From Plutella xylostella (taxonomy: Eukaryota > Arthropoda > Insecta > Lepidoptera > Plutellidae), in contig NC_063982.1 in assembly GCF_932276165.1 (NCBI RefSeq), positions 823,501 to 887,500 on the forward strand: DNA of 64,000 nt. Reading direction: 5' to 3'. The translations under genes and the position numbers were made by a program. The notes below the pieces were generated by a model that worked only from the letters and a program-made list of their open reading frames with translations, was not told the origin of the DNA and made no database searches. Each line of letters opens with the position of its first letter. Position 1 is the first letter of the stretch. Shown piece by piece: positions 44,681 to 55,736 of this stretch.

Positions 44681-47600
44681 ATTCACCGCAAGATGGGGCT
44701 AAAAGCGTTATTTTTTATAATAGCCGCGGCGCACAGCGCGTCTGCTGCTGAACTTTTACGATGTAAGTAGTTTAGCTACTTAACTGTAGATGGCGTTAAA
44801 TCTTAAAAATATTCTATTTACATCAATAAATAGGAAATGATTTTAATGAATTTTATCTTTCAGCAAAACGACAAGCCCCTGGCAGTATATTTACAGTGGG
44901 TAATGGAGAGCAGTGTTTGGGCTCGGACAGGTCGACCGGCGGTGTCTGTCTGTCGAGAAACCAGTGCAACACTCAGGGAGGAAAAGCTATTGGCTTTTGC
45001 GGCGTCTTCGCTACTTGTTGTTCATGTATGTATTGTATTTTTTCAACATTTTTTATATAAATAACCACTTTTGTCTATGATATTACTTATATTATGTAGT
45101 TTCGGGCTTTGAGGCTCTGAGTCGGGTAATGACTAGGGTTATAATGCATAGTAAGAGATTATAATATTGTTTATTTCTTGTTGCAGTAAACGCATGCGAC
45201 GTCCGTACAAACACTAAGGTGGCTGTCTTCATCAATCCGCCACTAAGCCGGGAAGATTCCGGCTTAGAATGCTCATACAACGTCGAAATCAACAACAACA
45301 ACGTCTGCCAACTGAGAATCGACTTCGAGACCTTCAACCTAGCGCCACCTACAACTGTAAGTTCCGCTACTCGACAACAGATGGCGCTACATTGAAATTT
45401 TAGATTCTACCGACTACAGATGGCGCTGTTTTACAATTTTCATAACTTGTGGTTGTTTAACAGGTGGAACCAGTGGAGAATGTGACCCAGAGACCAGGGT
45501 ATACCTGCAGAAATGACGTGTTCCAAGTGTCCAACCTGCAGGCCAACTCAGACCTACTGCCGGCACTGTGTGGAGACAACAATGGACAGCATTGTAAGTG
45601 GACGGAAGCTCTTGTTGTGAAATTGGTTTACTTACATTACACAATAGGGATAAATAGGTAACCGTGACATAACTACCTAGAAATTATCTTACTCCTGAAG
45701 GGCTGGCACGGGGCGCAATTAAGACGTGACAAAAGTTTTGCATCGCGCTCACTCACATCGCGTCGAGCGAGCACGAACGACGAAGAACTTTTGAATTGCG
45801 CCCGTGCTAGCCCTTCTGATGGTGTACAAAAAGCTGCTAGTGCGTCAGCATCACAATTTCCGTATCATCATCATCATAAGCATCACCGTATAGCAGTCCA
45901 CTTCTGGACGTAGGCCTCTTCCAAAGCACGCCACTGGATGCCATATATATCTATCTGTCCACATCCAATCCAATGGCGTTCTACACTACGTTTGTTTAAT
46001 CGTGGTCTCCACTCCAGAACAAGTTCCTGAAAAATTTCCTTACAAAGATTCCGATTTTTTGGCCTAACCCCTCTTTTCCCCTCACAGTATACGTCCGGGT
46101 GAACGCATCCATCAACAGCCGGTCCATCCGGATCAACTTCAAGATCGCGGACCGCAGCACGCAGCCCAACCTGCCGCAAGCCACGTGGAAGATCAAGGTC
46201 ACCCAGCTGGAGTGCTTCAATACTTTGGGGTGAGTGGAAAGTTCAGGGTTTTGGACAGTTCCTTATGGAGCTGAAAGTAAAGGGACAAAGGTTCCACTCG
46301 AAGAGTACTCTCACTCGAAGAGTACGTACTTACCCCACGTACGGAGTAGCTTAATTCTGGAGGAGATAAATCTCAGAACCCAACCTATCTCCGTTTAAGT
46401 ATACTTATTGTTTTCTAACGTCGCCACTTCAAATCTTCAATTTAACGTCAGAATAGCTTTCATCTTCGCCCCATCTCAGAATACCTCTAATATAATAAAA
46501 CCCCCTAAGTTTGTGAAACCTTCAGCCATTCGCCTAATAGTTCAATGGATACCATTAGACACAGTTTTACAAATGAAAAGTAATAGGTACCTAATTCATG
46601 CTTCGGCATCTCCCAAGAAGCTCCACAACTCTCAATACTTATCTATTTTCTCTATTCATTATTGACAGTAAATACAGAGACGGTATCCTGGAAGCCATCA
46701 CCTCGAACCTGCCGTCAACCCCCTACACCTCGTCCGCTGACCGCGACGAATATCTTATCGGTAAGTTTCTTGTATTTTTTTAGTGGAATTCTGGGATATT
46801 AAATTAGCAAGTAGCATTGAGGAATAATGTATTTAATGGTTTTTGGCTGTCGGTGAAGTTGTTCCAGAATTTGAATATCATTCAAATAAATGCAGATGTT
46901 ACAAAACTCATCTCATGAAAGCTTTCAGTTTTCCAATAGATTCTTTCAGTATTAGAACTGCTCACGCATTCCTTACCAATACTTAACAATAATATATTTT
47001 TTCTGGCATACCTACCTACTACGTCGAAAAATAACTAAGGGCCTGTGTAACAACATCTGGATATCTGGACAATGGCTCACTGTCTAAAACATAATTACAG
47101 AGAGTGACAGCATATCTTTTATATACCACCAGAAGGGCTAGTACGGGGCGCATTTAAGACATGAAAAAGAGTTTCACATCGCGCAGCCTCAAGAGCGAGC
47201 GCGACGGAGATTTTTTGTCACGTCTTAATGGCGCCCCGTGTTAACCCTTCAGGTAGCCATTGCCCAGACATTGTGAAACAGGCCCTAACTCTCCCCTCTC
47301 CCCCCTCAGCGCCCCCCGGCTGCCTGCAGTACTACCCGGACAGGAACGGCGCGTTCGAATCGTTCAACTACAACCGCGGCGCCGGCCCCTACATCGCCAA
47401 CCTGGCTTATGCCACGTGCTTCAAACGCACCCCCGACGTTTGTGGGGTTAAGTGAGTTGATGACATTTTTATTTTAACATTTAAGACTTAGTAAACTTAA
47501 ATTTTCAACACTAAAAGTCACATTACATTCATTATCTAAAAATCCAAAAAAAACGGACCGTTTGGGTGCTGCGCTTTACTCTAATCCAATGCGTTAAATC

Positions 47601-48999
47601 TGATTACTCCCAATCCAATTTTTACAATCCACTGTCTTGCTCTTCAAAGTTATGACTTTATAATCAGGAAGAAAAGAAAATTAGGTGTACTTATCAATCG
47701 AAATTATAATATCATGCAGATCACCAATAGCCTAGTACTATAGTACAATAGGCCACTCATTGGTTAGCTCTTTGTGAGCTACACAAAAATATTATGCTTA
47801 CTAGTTCCAGCCATTTTTATTCATAATCTATAAGATAATACCTATTTCGGTGTACACATCACTATTTCGGTGTACCAGATTTCATACAATCTCTTGCATC
47901 ATCTCATCACAATTTTTTCCACCCACTCCCTAGGCTAACCTCAGCCTCATTCGAGATGGCGTACCGTTCGGAAGAGAACCTGTACCTGGACACGGACTGT
48001 CAGATCAACCCGGTGACGCAGGGCACGCCTCAGTCAGAGGACTACCTGTTCATACCGGAGTCCGAGACAGCTGACGGGTTAAGGGGGTCGAAATTCTGCG
48101 GCAGCAGCGGACTGAATCAGATTATTGCTTGTGAGTATTGGTGTGAAACTATTTACAGGGAAACAGTTTAAGGTTTTCTTTTGTCTACTATACAGGGTGT
48201 TGCAAAAAGGGTATACTAAGCCGAAACCTACATGTGCAGCATGGTATATCTAAGCCTGAAACTGAAATCCGAATTTGAAAATTCGCGATTTTTTTTTTCA
48301 TTTTCCATAGAAACTTTGTTGGTCACGTGACTTTTTACTATGGGAAAATATTTTTTTTTTCGCGAATTTCCAAATTCTGATTTCAGATTCGGGCTTAGAT
48401 ATACCATGCTGCACATGTAGGTTTCGGCTTAGTATACCAATTTTGCAACACCCTGTATATATACCTATATTGTCTATAAATAATATGCCGCTCCGAGATT
48501 TCATGTTGCAGTAACTAGTATTTCGAGTTGTCAGTTACTATGACATGGGATATCCTCAAAGTTATTGAGTAGTTAAGTACTTACAGATTATTCTGTTTTT
48601 ACCATAGTTTTTACTGATTACCTATATTGAACTTTCGTGGTTCTTAAACGGAAACCGGAACAGTCCAATTAATGATACTTAGTCCAATTTCTACAATCCA
48701 ATTAACTTAATCCAATTTTCCTTAGTCCAATTAAATTTAACACAGTCCAATAAACTTAATATTTTTTTCTTAGTGACGCCGTCTGGCCCGCTGTCTCCAA
48801 TTTATAGACACTTACTTAGTCCAATTACTACAGTCCAATTATTAACTTAGTCCAATTGTCTGCAGCCACGCCCCCCGGACCGCTCTACGTGCATTTCCAC
48901 AGCGATAACTTGGTGACTGATGATGTGCCGGAGTCAGGGTATCGGTTCAACTACAATGTCCTCAACAACTGCTATGTGAAGAGTATTTATAAGAAGTAA
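44681..48999 (+). CDS. Secreted CUB-type cysteine-rich protein, 412 residues, complete
   Basis: Nine exons join in frame with GT-AG borders: 44,693-44,762 (ATG at 44,693; the exon begins at 44,681 after a splice acceptor), 44,864-45,025, 45,187-45,356, 45,464-45,593, 46,088-46,229, 46,669-46,760, 47,310-47,451, 47,934-48,130 and 48,866-48,999 (TAA). Residues 1-18 are a signal peptide. RSKR at 23-26 is a furin-type site, so the mature chain may begin with Gln27. A compact Cys cluster (residues 41-81, including CC at 75-76) precedes segments with CUB-like features (ITSNLP, YNRGAGPYIANLAYATCFKR, FNYNVLNNCYVKSIY). No membrane span. It resembles insect-specific extracellular CUB proteins without assigned function. 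A poly(A) signal is at 49,239-49,244. The untranslated upstream exon is not identified. Introns hold several MITEs and a LINE scrap. Confidence 0.9.
45697..45817. mobile_element. MITE in CUB intron 4 (AGGGCTGGCACGGGGCGC family)
   Basis: AAGGGCTGGCACGGGGCGCA at the left pairs with GCGCCCGTGCTAGCCCTT at the right. The core carries GACGTGACAAAAGTTTTGC. Relatives are at 47,132-47,251 and 56,162-56,300. Confidence 0.8.
45885..46035 (-). pseudogene. RTE-type LINE C-terminal fragment in CUB intron 4
   Basis: The minus translation gives QELVLEWRPRLNKRSVERHW and ALEEAYVQKWT, the usual RTE end. It is a short relic 50 bp upstream of exon 5. Confidence 0.75.
47039..47284. mobile_element. MITE split by a second MITE in CUB intron 6
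   Basis: The outer ends GGGCCTGTGTAACAACATC and CAGACATTGTGAAACAGGCC belong to the 17,001 family. At 47,132-47,251 a member of the AGAAGGGCTAGTACGGGGC family is inserted. The outer right end stops about 25 bp before the splice acceptor of exon 7. Confidence 0.8.
48192..48457. mobile_element. MITE with ~65-bp inverted arms in CUB intron 8
   Basis: ACAGGGTGTTGCAAAAAGG, GTATACTAAGCCGAAACC and GCAGCATGGTATATC are mirrored at the right. A GTCACGTGAC palindrome lies near the middle. Confidence 0.85.
48660..48862 (+). repeat. Cluster of TCCAATT strings in CUB intron 8
   Basis: TCCAATT or TCCAATA occurs nine times: about 48,664, 48,683, 48,697, 48,711, 48,726, 48,746, 48,816, 48,831 and 48,850, mostly preceded by AG or AA and spaced 14-20 bp, with one gap where the exon-like piece sits. 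Looser copies occur in intron 7 near 47,585-47,625. Confidence 0.8.
48774..48802 (+). pseudogene. Degenerate copy of the start of CUB exon 9
   Basis: After TTTTTTTCTTAG the sequence TGACGCCGTCTGGCCCGCTG reads TPSGPL in the splice phase of exon 9, whose own start reads TPPGPL. It lies 92 bp upstream of the true acceptor and soon loses similarity. This is either a partial tandem exon duplication or a cryptic alternative acceptor. Confidence 0.55.
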
Positions 49000-49297
49000 A
49001 AAAATGGTGATGATTTTACTGCGGTTTCGTCAACTCAATATTAAAAAAACTTTTTTGAGAGTTTGAGTAATGTTAGGGTCATGTTTTTTTTATTGATTAA
49101 TGAAACTGTAAAAAACAACCCGCCATCTTTGTAGACTGATTGCCAGAAAAGCATTTATGGGTATTTGCATTTACTAATGTTGTAGGCTTAGACATATGAC
49201 TACCTTATAAGGTTGATATTATTTATTTTTGTTAAGTAAATAAATAATTTAAGTATTTACACCCTTTTGTTTATTTTCAAAGTAATTTTTAATAAAA

Positions 49298-49345
49298 AAC
49301 CGGCCAAGTGCGAGTTGGACTCGCGCACTGAGAGTTCCGTACAAG
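49298..49345 (-). repeat. Truncated GGTTCCGTAGCC/GGCCGGTTT repeat
   Basis: AACCGGCCAAGTGCGAGTTG and GGACTCGCGCACTG are the inverse of the end at 32,455-32,491, followed by GTTCCGTAC. Only the outer segment is present. Confidence 0.7.
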
Positions 49346-49756
49346 TCTACTTACCTGAGATAGTTTTCCTTTTAATTTCGTCATAATATTATATATTCGT
49401 TATTTTTTCATATTTGTGAAAAAACGATTTAGAGGAAAAACTGCTTCCAATAATAAAAAGTCACGTGACCAACAAAATTTGTATGGAGATAAAGATGAAA
49501 AACAACAAAAGATGTTCCGAACGTTCCGTTGGCATACTACTTACAACGCTTTTAGCAACACCTGCATACCTACAGCGTCCTACACACTAACTAGATTTTG
49601 TACGTATAGATAGTTTAACATTTGACGAGAACCTACTACCCTCTAAATATTTTGGGGTGTCAATAAAAACATATCATTTTATATACATTTATAATTAAAA
49701 TTACCTAAATGTAACAAAATATACAAAATACAGTGGACACTGTTTTTTTTCCTAAA

Positions 49757-50060
49757 ATAGACGCATTTTTCCTGAAATAAAAATGACATATTATGTATCT
49801 AGCCTATCTGAAACCTAGTTAAACATTGTGAGATATGGCGTTTCGACTTTCTCCGTGTTCGGCATCATAAGGGTCACAGTGACAGTTAAATAAAGTAAAT
49901 TTTTTTCTCTCCACCTTTAATTTGCAAGGTGCGGGTGCCTATATAAATAGAGTGAGTCGCCCGCGCGCCTCAGTTGTAATATCACCATGCAGAAATGACT
50001 AGGTTTCAGATAGGCTAGATACATAATATGTCATTTTTATTTCAGGAAAAATGCGTCTAT
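49757..50060. mobile_element. Palindrome P2 with nested small TIR element, copy 2
   Basis: Nearly identical to 30,756-31,057: ATAGACGCATTTTTCC arm, inner element with TATA/initiator arm, inverse arm. The left flank reads AA instead of TA, so the duplication has mutated or the boundary differs. Confidence 0.85.
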
Positions 50061-50062
50061 TA

Positions 50063-51556
50063 TGTAGTCTGAGCCTATCTGAAACCTAGTTAAACATTGT
50101 GAGATGTGTTTATTATCGCATGGTGGAGAGAAAACCAACTGTGACCCATAAGCTACTGATGAGTATATCATTAGATAAATATTTGAATCTATAAATTTAT
50201 AATGCATAGATTTCTAGGTAATAGATATACTAAAAAGAAAGGTATAAGTATACATAAGACTTAAGTACTTCCTTATTATTCCTGACTTGTCAGAAAGTTT
50301 TGGAAGGTATGTACCTATACATATAGGTAGGTATTTATACATATGGATACACACAGTGCCTCTTCGAAAGCAATACTTATAAGTAATTATTGATCAAAAT
50401 CTTGTTATTGTCAAGGCAATATTTTTAACATACACTAGCCGAATGGATGGAACCAGTGAAATACTTTGCAACAATATTAAAAGCTGTAAAATGTAGAATA
50501 TCGATCCAGGCCACTGGGGCTCAGGTCAGCACATGCTGACTAGGGTATGTAATTCTGGACTGACCTCAGAAATGCAGCAGCCGACCCTGGAGCCTCGTGG
50601 ACCTGCTCAGTCAGCCCTGTACGACGACACGGCCTGCAACATCTGGCGCGGCATCTAGTCCTTGGAACGAGGAGTGGTGCTTGAAGGGAAGATAATTTTA
50701 CTAAATATCTCAGCCTCATCAGCTACTGGAAAATATTAGATGAAGGCTGTGACACTGGCGGATAACTAAGTATTCAGTTTTTCAAAACATGATGCAGGTA
50801 ACTATATTCATATTCTAGATTGACAAGTAACACACAGTCTAATTTTGTATTCTAACTAACTCGGCGGTTAACGAGTTCCTGTGCAGTCCTACTAGGAAGG
50901 AAAGTTATTTTATAAGCCTTTGCACCCATTTTGTGGGCTACTATCATTCTGTATCATCATGTGTGAATATTATGAGCTCTGGCAGCATTCCTTGGTAGAT
51001 GACATCAATTAATAAAGATTGATTAACACAACAATAACAATTATAATAGTTGATAAATGAAACCCGGCTAACATGTCTTAACTGGGTAAGTAAATGATCA
51101 GTCATGCCACCAGGATAAGTAAAATGTTCAGTACTTCATATGAAAAACATTAACAAGGTCACCTTTAGGTATGTTCGTCAACACTAAGGGCAGGTCTCGG
51201 CCAAAACCTTAAGGCTTCGCCTTGTTGCAACTTCAAAGGTACGTAGGTAGGTACCTACTTACATTGTTGTAGGTTCGATTTTGAAACCATTAAGTCAACC
51301 TAGATAAAACAAACAAAAAATAGCTCGATTAAATAAACATGGTACGTAAAGATGTTAGTTGTACCTGATCAGACCTGATGCAACGACAGCCAACATAGAC
51401 TCTCTAATCTGTGGAAGCAACAGTCATGGTGGCGGGAACATGGACAGTTGGACGAGCCACCTCGAGCCTGACTCATCAATCAGAACTGACAGTTCGCCAA
51501 CAGCAGATAGCTTGCGGCTATCTATAGGTAAACTTAGGTAGTTAGCTATACTCAAG

Positions 51557-51591
<35 letters not shown>

Positions 51592-54500
51592 TTGGACATC
51601 GATATGACAGTGGAACGGCGAATAACTGTGACATTATTTAAAACAAAAAGGCTTCTTGTTGTTGTCCAGTTAAGGAAGGTTACCTACTTCAGCGACCTGG
51701 TATTGCATTCTGAAAGAACTGCAAAGAGTTAATATTATGACTAATAATTATTACTTATTTAGAAAGTTTTCAGCAAACTCTAATAAATCAAGCAGCTGCC
51801 ACGTCACCGCTGCCCGGTTATAACTCTGTACTAGCTTAGTAGATATATATGCCAGTTCTAGCCTTCAGCTAGAGGCCAGAGAGCTCCTAAATGAGATGCG
51901 AGTACGAGCATGACACAAGTATTTTTTTACTTGGTAACTAGTTACGTAACTAACTGAAAGATCCATAAAACAGTTGAGGATTACTCAAAATGGAATTGTG
52001 AAAACGGCACGTCTGCATCTTAACCAGTCAGTCTAAGTAGTTTCAGCAGATACAGTGTTGAAAAATAGTTATGAAACGTTTGCGCCAGAATCGAATTAAA
52101 AATACATTTATATTAGAGAAGCCGTTTAGGCATGAATAGGTACTTTCACACTTTGGATTGTGCTCCAAATGATGACCTTCGAAATTCATAGAAATTTAAT
52201 GACGACTGCCATTGTTTATTATCTAGCTCCGTACATTGAGTAGGGCTGCGGCTACACGTGATGTGATACACAGTACGTATATGCATGTTCCCAGAATAGT
52301 GGAAGTTATAATTTTACCAAAAGGTAGTCGTCTCGTGCAAGAGCACCGTTACTCGATTTATTCGATACACAACTAGAATCCTCACAATCCACTGGGACAT
52401 AAGGAAGACAGCTAATATGGTGCCACTCAGAAACCGCGATGACACTCCGATCATGATCACCCGACAGTAGGATCATAATAAATTCGGTAACTTGTGAAGC
52501 GGTATGGTATAGCAACAGCGACTTTCACGAAATCAGGAATTAGCTCAGTGCTTTTAGGTTGAACACTCGCCGGTGGGATTCACTTTGCTCACAGCCGAGA
52601 AAAGAAAAGACTCAAAGCTGGAATCTGCCGATGTGTCATGATACTTAAGATAGTGTCTGGGGGGTCACTTTATATGACGAAAAACGAACTTTCAGTGCAC
52701 TGCGGCGCGAGCCGCTCTATCTGTTTGTATGTATTAAACGTGCCGATTGCACGACAGCTCTCGTTCGTTCGTTTCTCATCAGTATAGAGTAACGCTCCTG
52801 TACTTACCGTGCGTCACCATTCCCATGAGCAGTCCAATGATCTTTAGGCAGTTTAGAACAAAAGCTGCATTAGACAGTTTCTTCAGCAGAGACATCGAAA
52901 TAAAAAAAATGATTGCACAACTATCCCCAGGAGCAGTCTACAGGTCACTTTGGGCAGTTCAGAAGAAAGCTGCTTTAATAGAATACCCTACCTCAGCGGA
53001 GGCATCAAATTGAAGTGCTATAACACTTTTAGAAGCGGTGCACGTTACCCGATTTGTCGTCATCCATGCCGATGTGGCTACGGCGACTGCAGGTGGTTAC
53101 TCAGGCTTCGTTGGTGTGCCCTTGTATGGCTAACATGACCAACCTTGGCAGTAAACGTTCGTCTGCATATGCCAAAATCACTGATGAATAGCGCACGTTA
53201 CTCGATACCTTCTAAATAAGCTCATAATGATGGCTGATGATGATGATGACCGTGCTAGCAATAGTGCAGGCGTTTCCGCTGAGCATAAAATCTCTTCCCA
53301 GACAGGGGGCGTTTGGATCTGGCAACCAGAACAGGAGTGCCAGGTGTGCGCAGCGATGCAGGTGGGACAACACAGCCGCCAGGGCAGGAGTACATGGCTG
53401 GGTCTATGCAGCGATGCAGGTAGCACAAACCAGTGGCCAGGGCCAGGACCGGGTGTACGCTGCGATGCAGGTGGTACAAAACGGTGGCCAGAGCCAGGAC
53501 CGGGTGTACAGCCGCCAGGGCAGGAGTGCATGGCTGGGTCTATGCAGCGATGCAGGTACCACAAACCGGTGGCCAGGGCCAGGACCGGGTGTACGCTGCG
53601 ATGCAGGTGGCAAGAACCGGTGGCCAGGGCAGGAGCGCAGGGCCGGGTGTACGCTGCGATGCAGGTGCCACGAGACGGCGGCCAGCGCGGGAGCACAGGG
53701 CCGGGTGCAGGTTACACGAAACTTCAATTTCACCGAATCGGCGTGCCTACCCTCAGCGGGTAGGTACCGGCGGATCACATTACTCGCCGTACATGCCACA
53801 ATGTCCCAACATACTGAAACTCGGAGCCACGTGCTTCCTGTAAAAAATCCTATGACGGTCCTGGAAAGCTCCTGTTTGTAAAGCCTTACATAAGCTATAA
53901 TCAAGTGCATTATTGTAATAGCAAAGGTTTTATCAACTGTTTTCTAAAAATATTAGAAATTGAGGGTAGAAAAATATATTTTTATAATTTTTTCCTGTAT
54001 AAAATTAACATATGCTTTACTTAAAGCGGTCATTAATGTAAGTATCTAGCTCAAGCGCCACTAGTAGGACCGGAATATGTGATCAATCATCACCACGACT
54101 ATTGAATCGGACCCTACTGCGTGGGATAAAAATCCCAAGCGCCGGAGCATTATGACCAGTGGCTGAGCTTTTTAAAAGCAGTAAATAATAGCATTTTACT
54201 CACGGCTTATCAACTCAAACCTTCGTTGCGAAATCCTCAGCAATCGCTGCGTGCGCAGCAGCAGGCAGGCCCCGCGCCGCCTGGTCCGCATCACGCTACA
54301 GCTCCCGGCAGCGAGGACTCCGCAAATTCAATATTATATTTTTCCCCGTCGGAGCGAAGCCGACGAGAACCGTGGCTACATTGAGCCATTTTGCCGAAGT
54401 GTTCACTTCAAAAATCAAAAACCAACTGAGGCGCGCGGGCGACTCACTCTATTTATATAGGCACCCGCACCTTGCAAATTAAAGGTGGAGAGAAAAAAAT

Positions 54501-54607
54501 TGACTTTATTTAACTGTCACTGTGACCCTTATGATGCCGAACACGGAGAAAGTCGAAACGCCATATCTCACAATGTTTAACTAGGTTTCAGATAGGCTCA
54601 GACTACA
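50063..54607. mobile_element. Large non-autonomous TIR element E2, copy 2
   Basis: Ends as in copy 1, with TA at 50,061 and 54,608. It lacks the hAT insertion and shows the empty CACTAGCC site near 50,432. Differences from copy 1 include an A run of about 35 at 51,556-51,590, a deletion near 52,377, six instead of seven minisatellite units, and an extra segment near 54,222-54,262. It lies between the CUB gene and the 3' end of the SEA/EGF gene, in the same orientation as copy 1. Confidence 0.9.
53340..53715 (+). repeat. GC-rich minisatellite of E2, copy 2 (about 6 units)
   Basis: GCGATGCAGGT occurs six times within units of the same GGCCAGGGCCAGGACCGGG type as in copy 1. Open frames across it are compositional artefacts. 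Confidence 0.9.
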
Positions 54608-54609
54608 TA

Positions 54610-55736
54610 ATATATAAATAACTATTTTATTTAAAATGTTAAATACAATTAAAATAAATGCAATGTTTTTGAAATCATAAATTATTATTCCTTACACAAT
54701 GCAAAAGTATGATTTATTCATCTTAACTCATAATATACCTATAATAACACAGTTTTACAAAACTCCGGGCTTCTACAATATATTTATATACCTACCCTAA
54801 TGACTACAAATACATTTTAACATACTTAATTCTTTGAGTAGAAAACCAAAAAGGTATAGTTAATAAATCAGTCTATGATATTCGATTACTGAAAAAAAAC
54901 CTGTATCAATAGCTAAAAGGTTACAGTTACTTAGCCATTTGAAATATATGAATATTTTTTGACACAAACCATATTATGTACTACTTAAAAACAAGTAAGT
55001 ACCACTGCTTAAGTACTTTTTGATTAAGTATCTTTTAATTTTAATTACAGACTGTAATAATGTTTTGTTTTCTTTGTATTTACATTTATAATTTAAAAAT
55101 TAAAACATACACAAGATCACCTGCAGAAAACTCACAATTTTAAATTATACCAAAGCAAGCAGTCTTATGTATACCAAAATATAATAAGTAAGTATTAAGT
55201 TTCTCCTGACTTTATGTTATTTGAAGATAAAGGCTGAATCATGTAAAATTACAACCTAAATGAGAATCTTATTGATTCAAATGTAACATTTTCTACAAAC
55301 TGTTCAATTTAATGTAGGTACTTAATCCAATTTCTTTCTTAAGCTTTCAAGAATTATTGTAGATAAATACACTTTTATCTATCAATATGACAATCAGTTT
55401 TTACAGAGATCGTTGTACTGAAACAAATTCTAATAAATTGTTTTAGAAACAACAACAACAATTACTTTTATCTTTCTATAAACATGTTTTTACCTATCCG
55501 CTCCCTTTTGAGGCCAGTATGGACTGGACTGGAATTGTGACAAATTCCGTTTGCACCAATGCTATGTTATGTGCTCCAATGAATTAGATTAGTGGATCCC
55601 AAACGCATTCATAGCAACGTAGCATAGCATATCTGGAGGAAAAACACCCTAACAACAGACTTCATAAATGTATTCCGATAGTGTTTTAATACAAGATGTT
55701 TCGAGGAAAGCCATCGATACCTACAAATTACAAACA
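54610..55736. other. AT-rich 3' flank of the SEA/EGF gene
   Basis: No gene is seen. This is likely 3' untranslated and downstream sequence of the minus-strand gene, whose stop codon is at 55,739-55,737. I cannot place its poly(A) site with confidence. Confidence 0.5.

Noticed and set aside
31060..54607. Segmental duplication that includes genes
   Set aside because: Similarity stops exactly at the TA boundaries of E2, and neither flank is shared, so it is transposition of an element.
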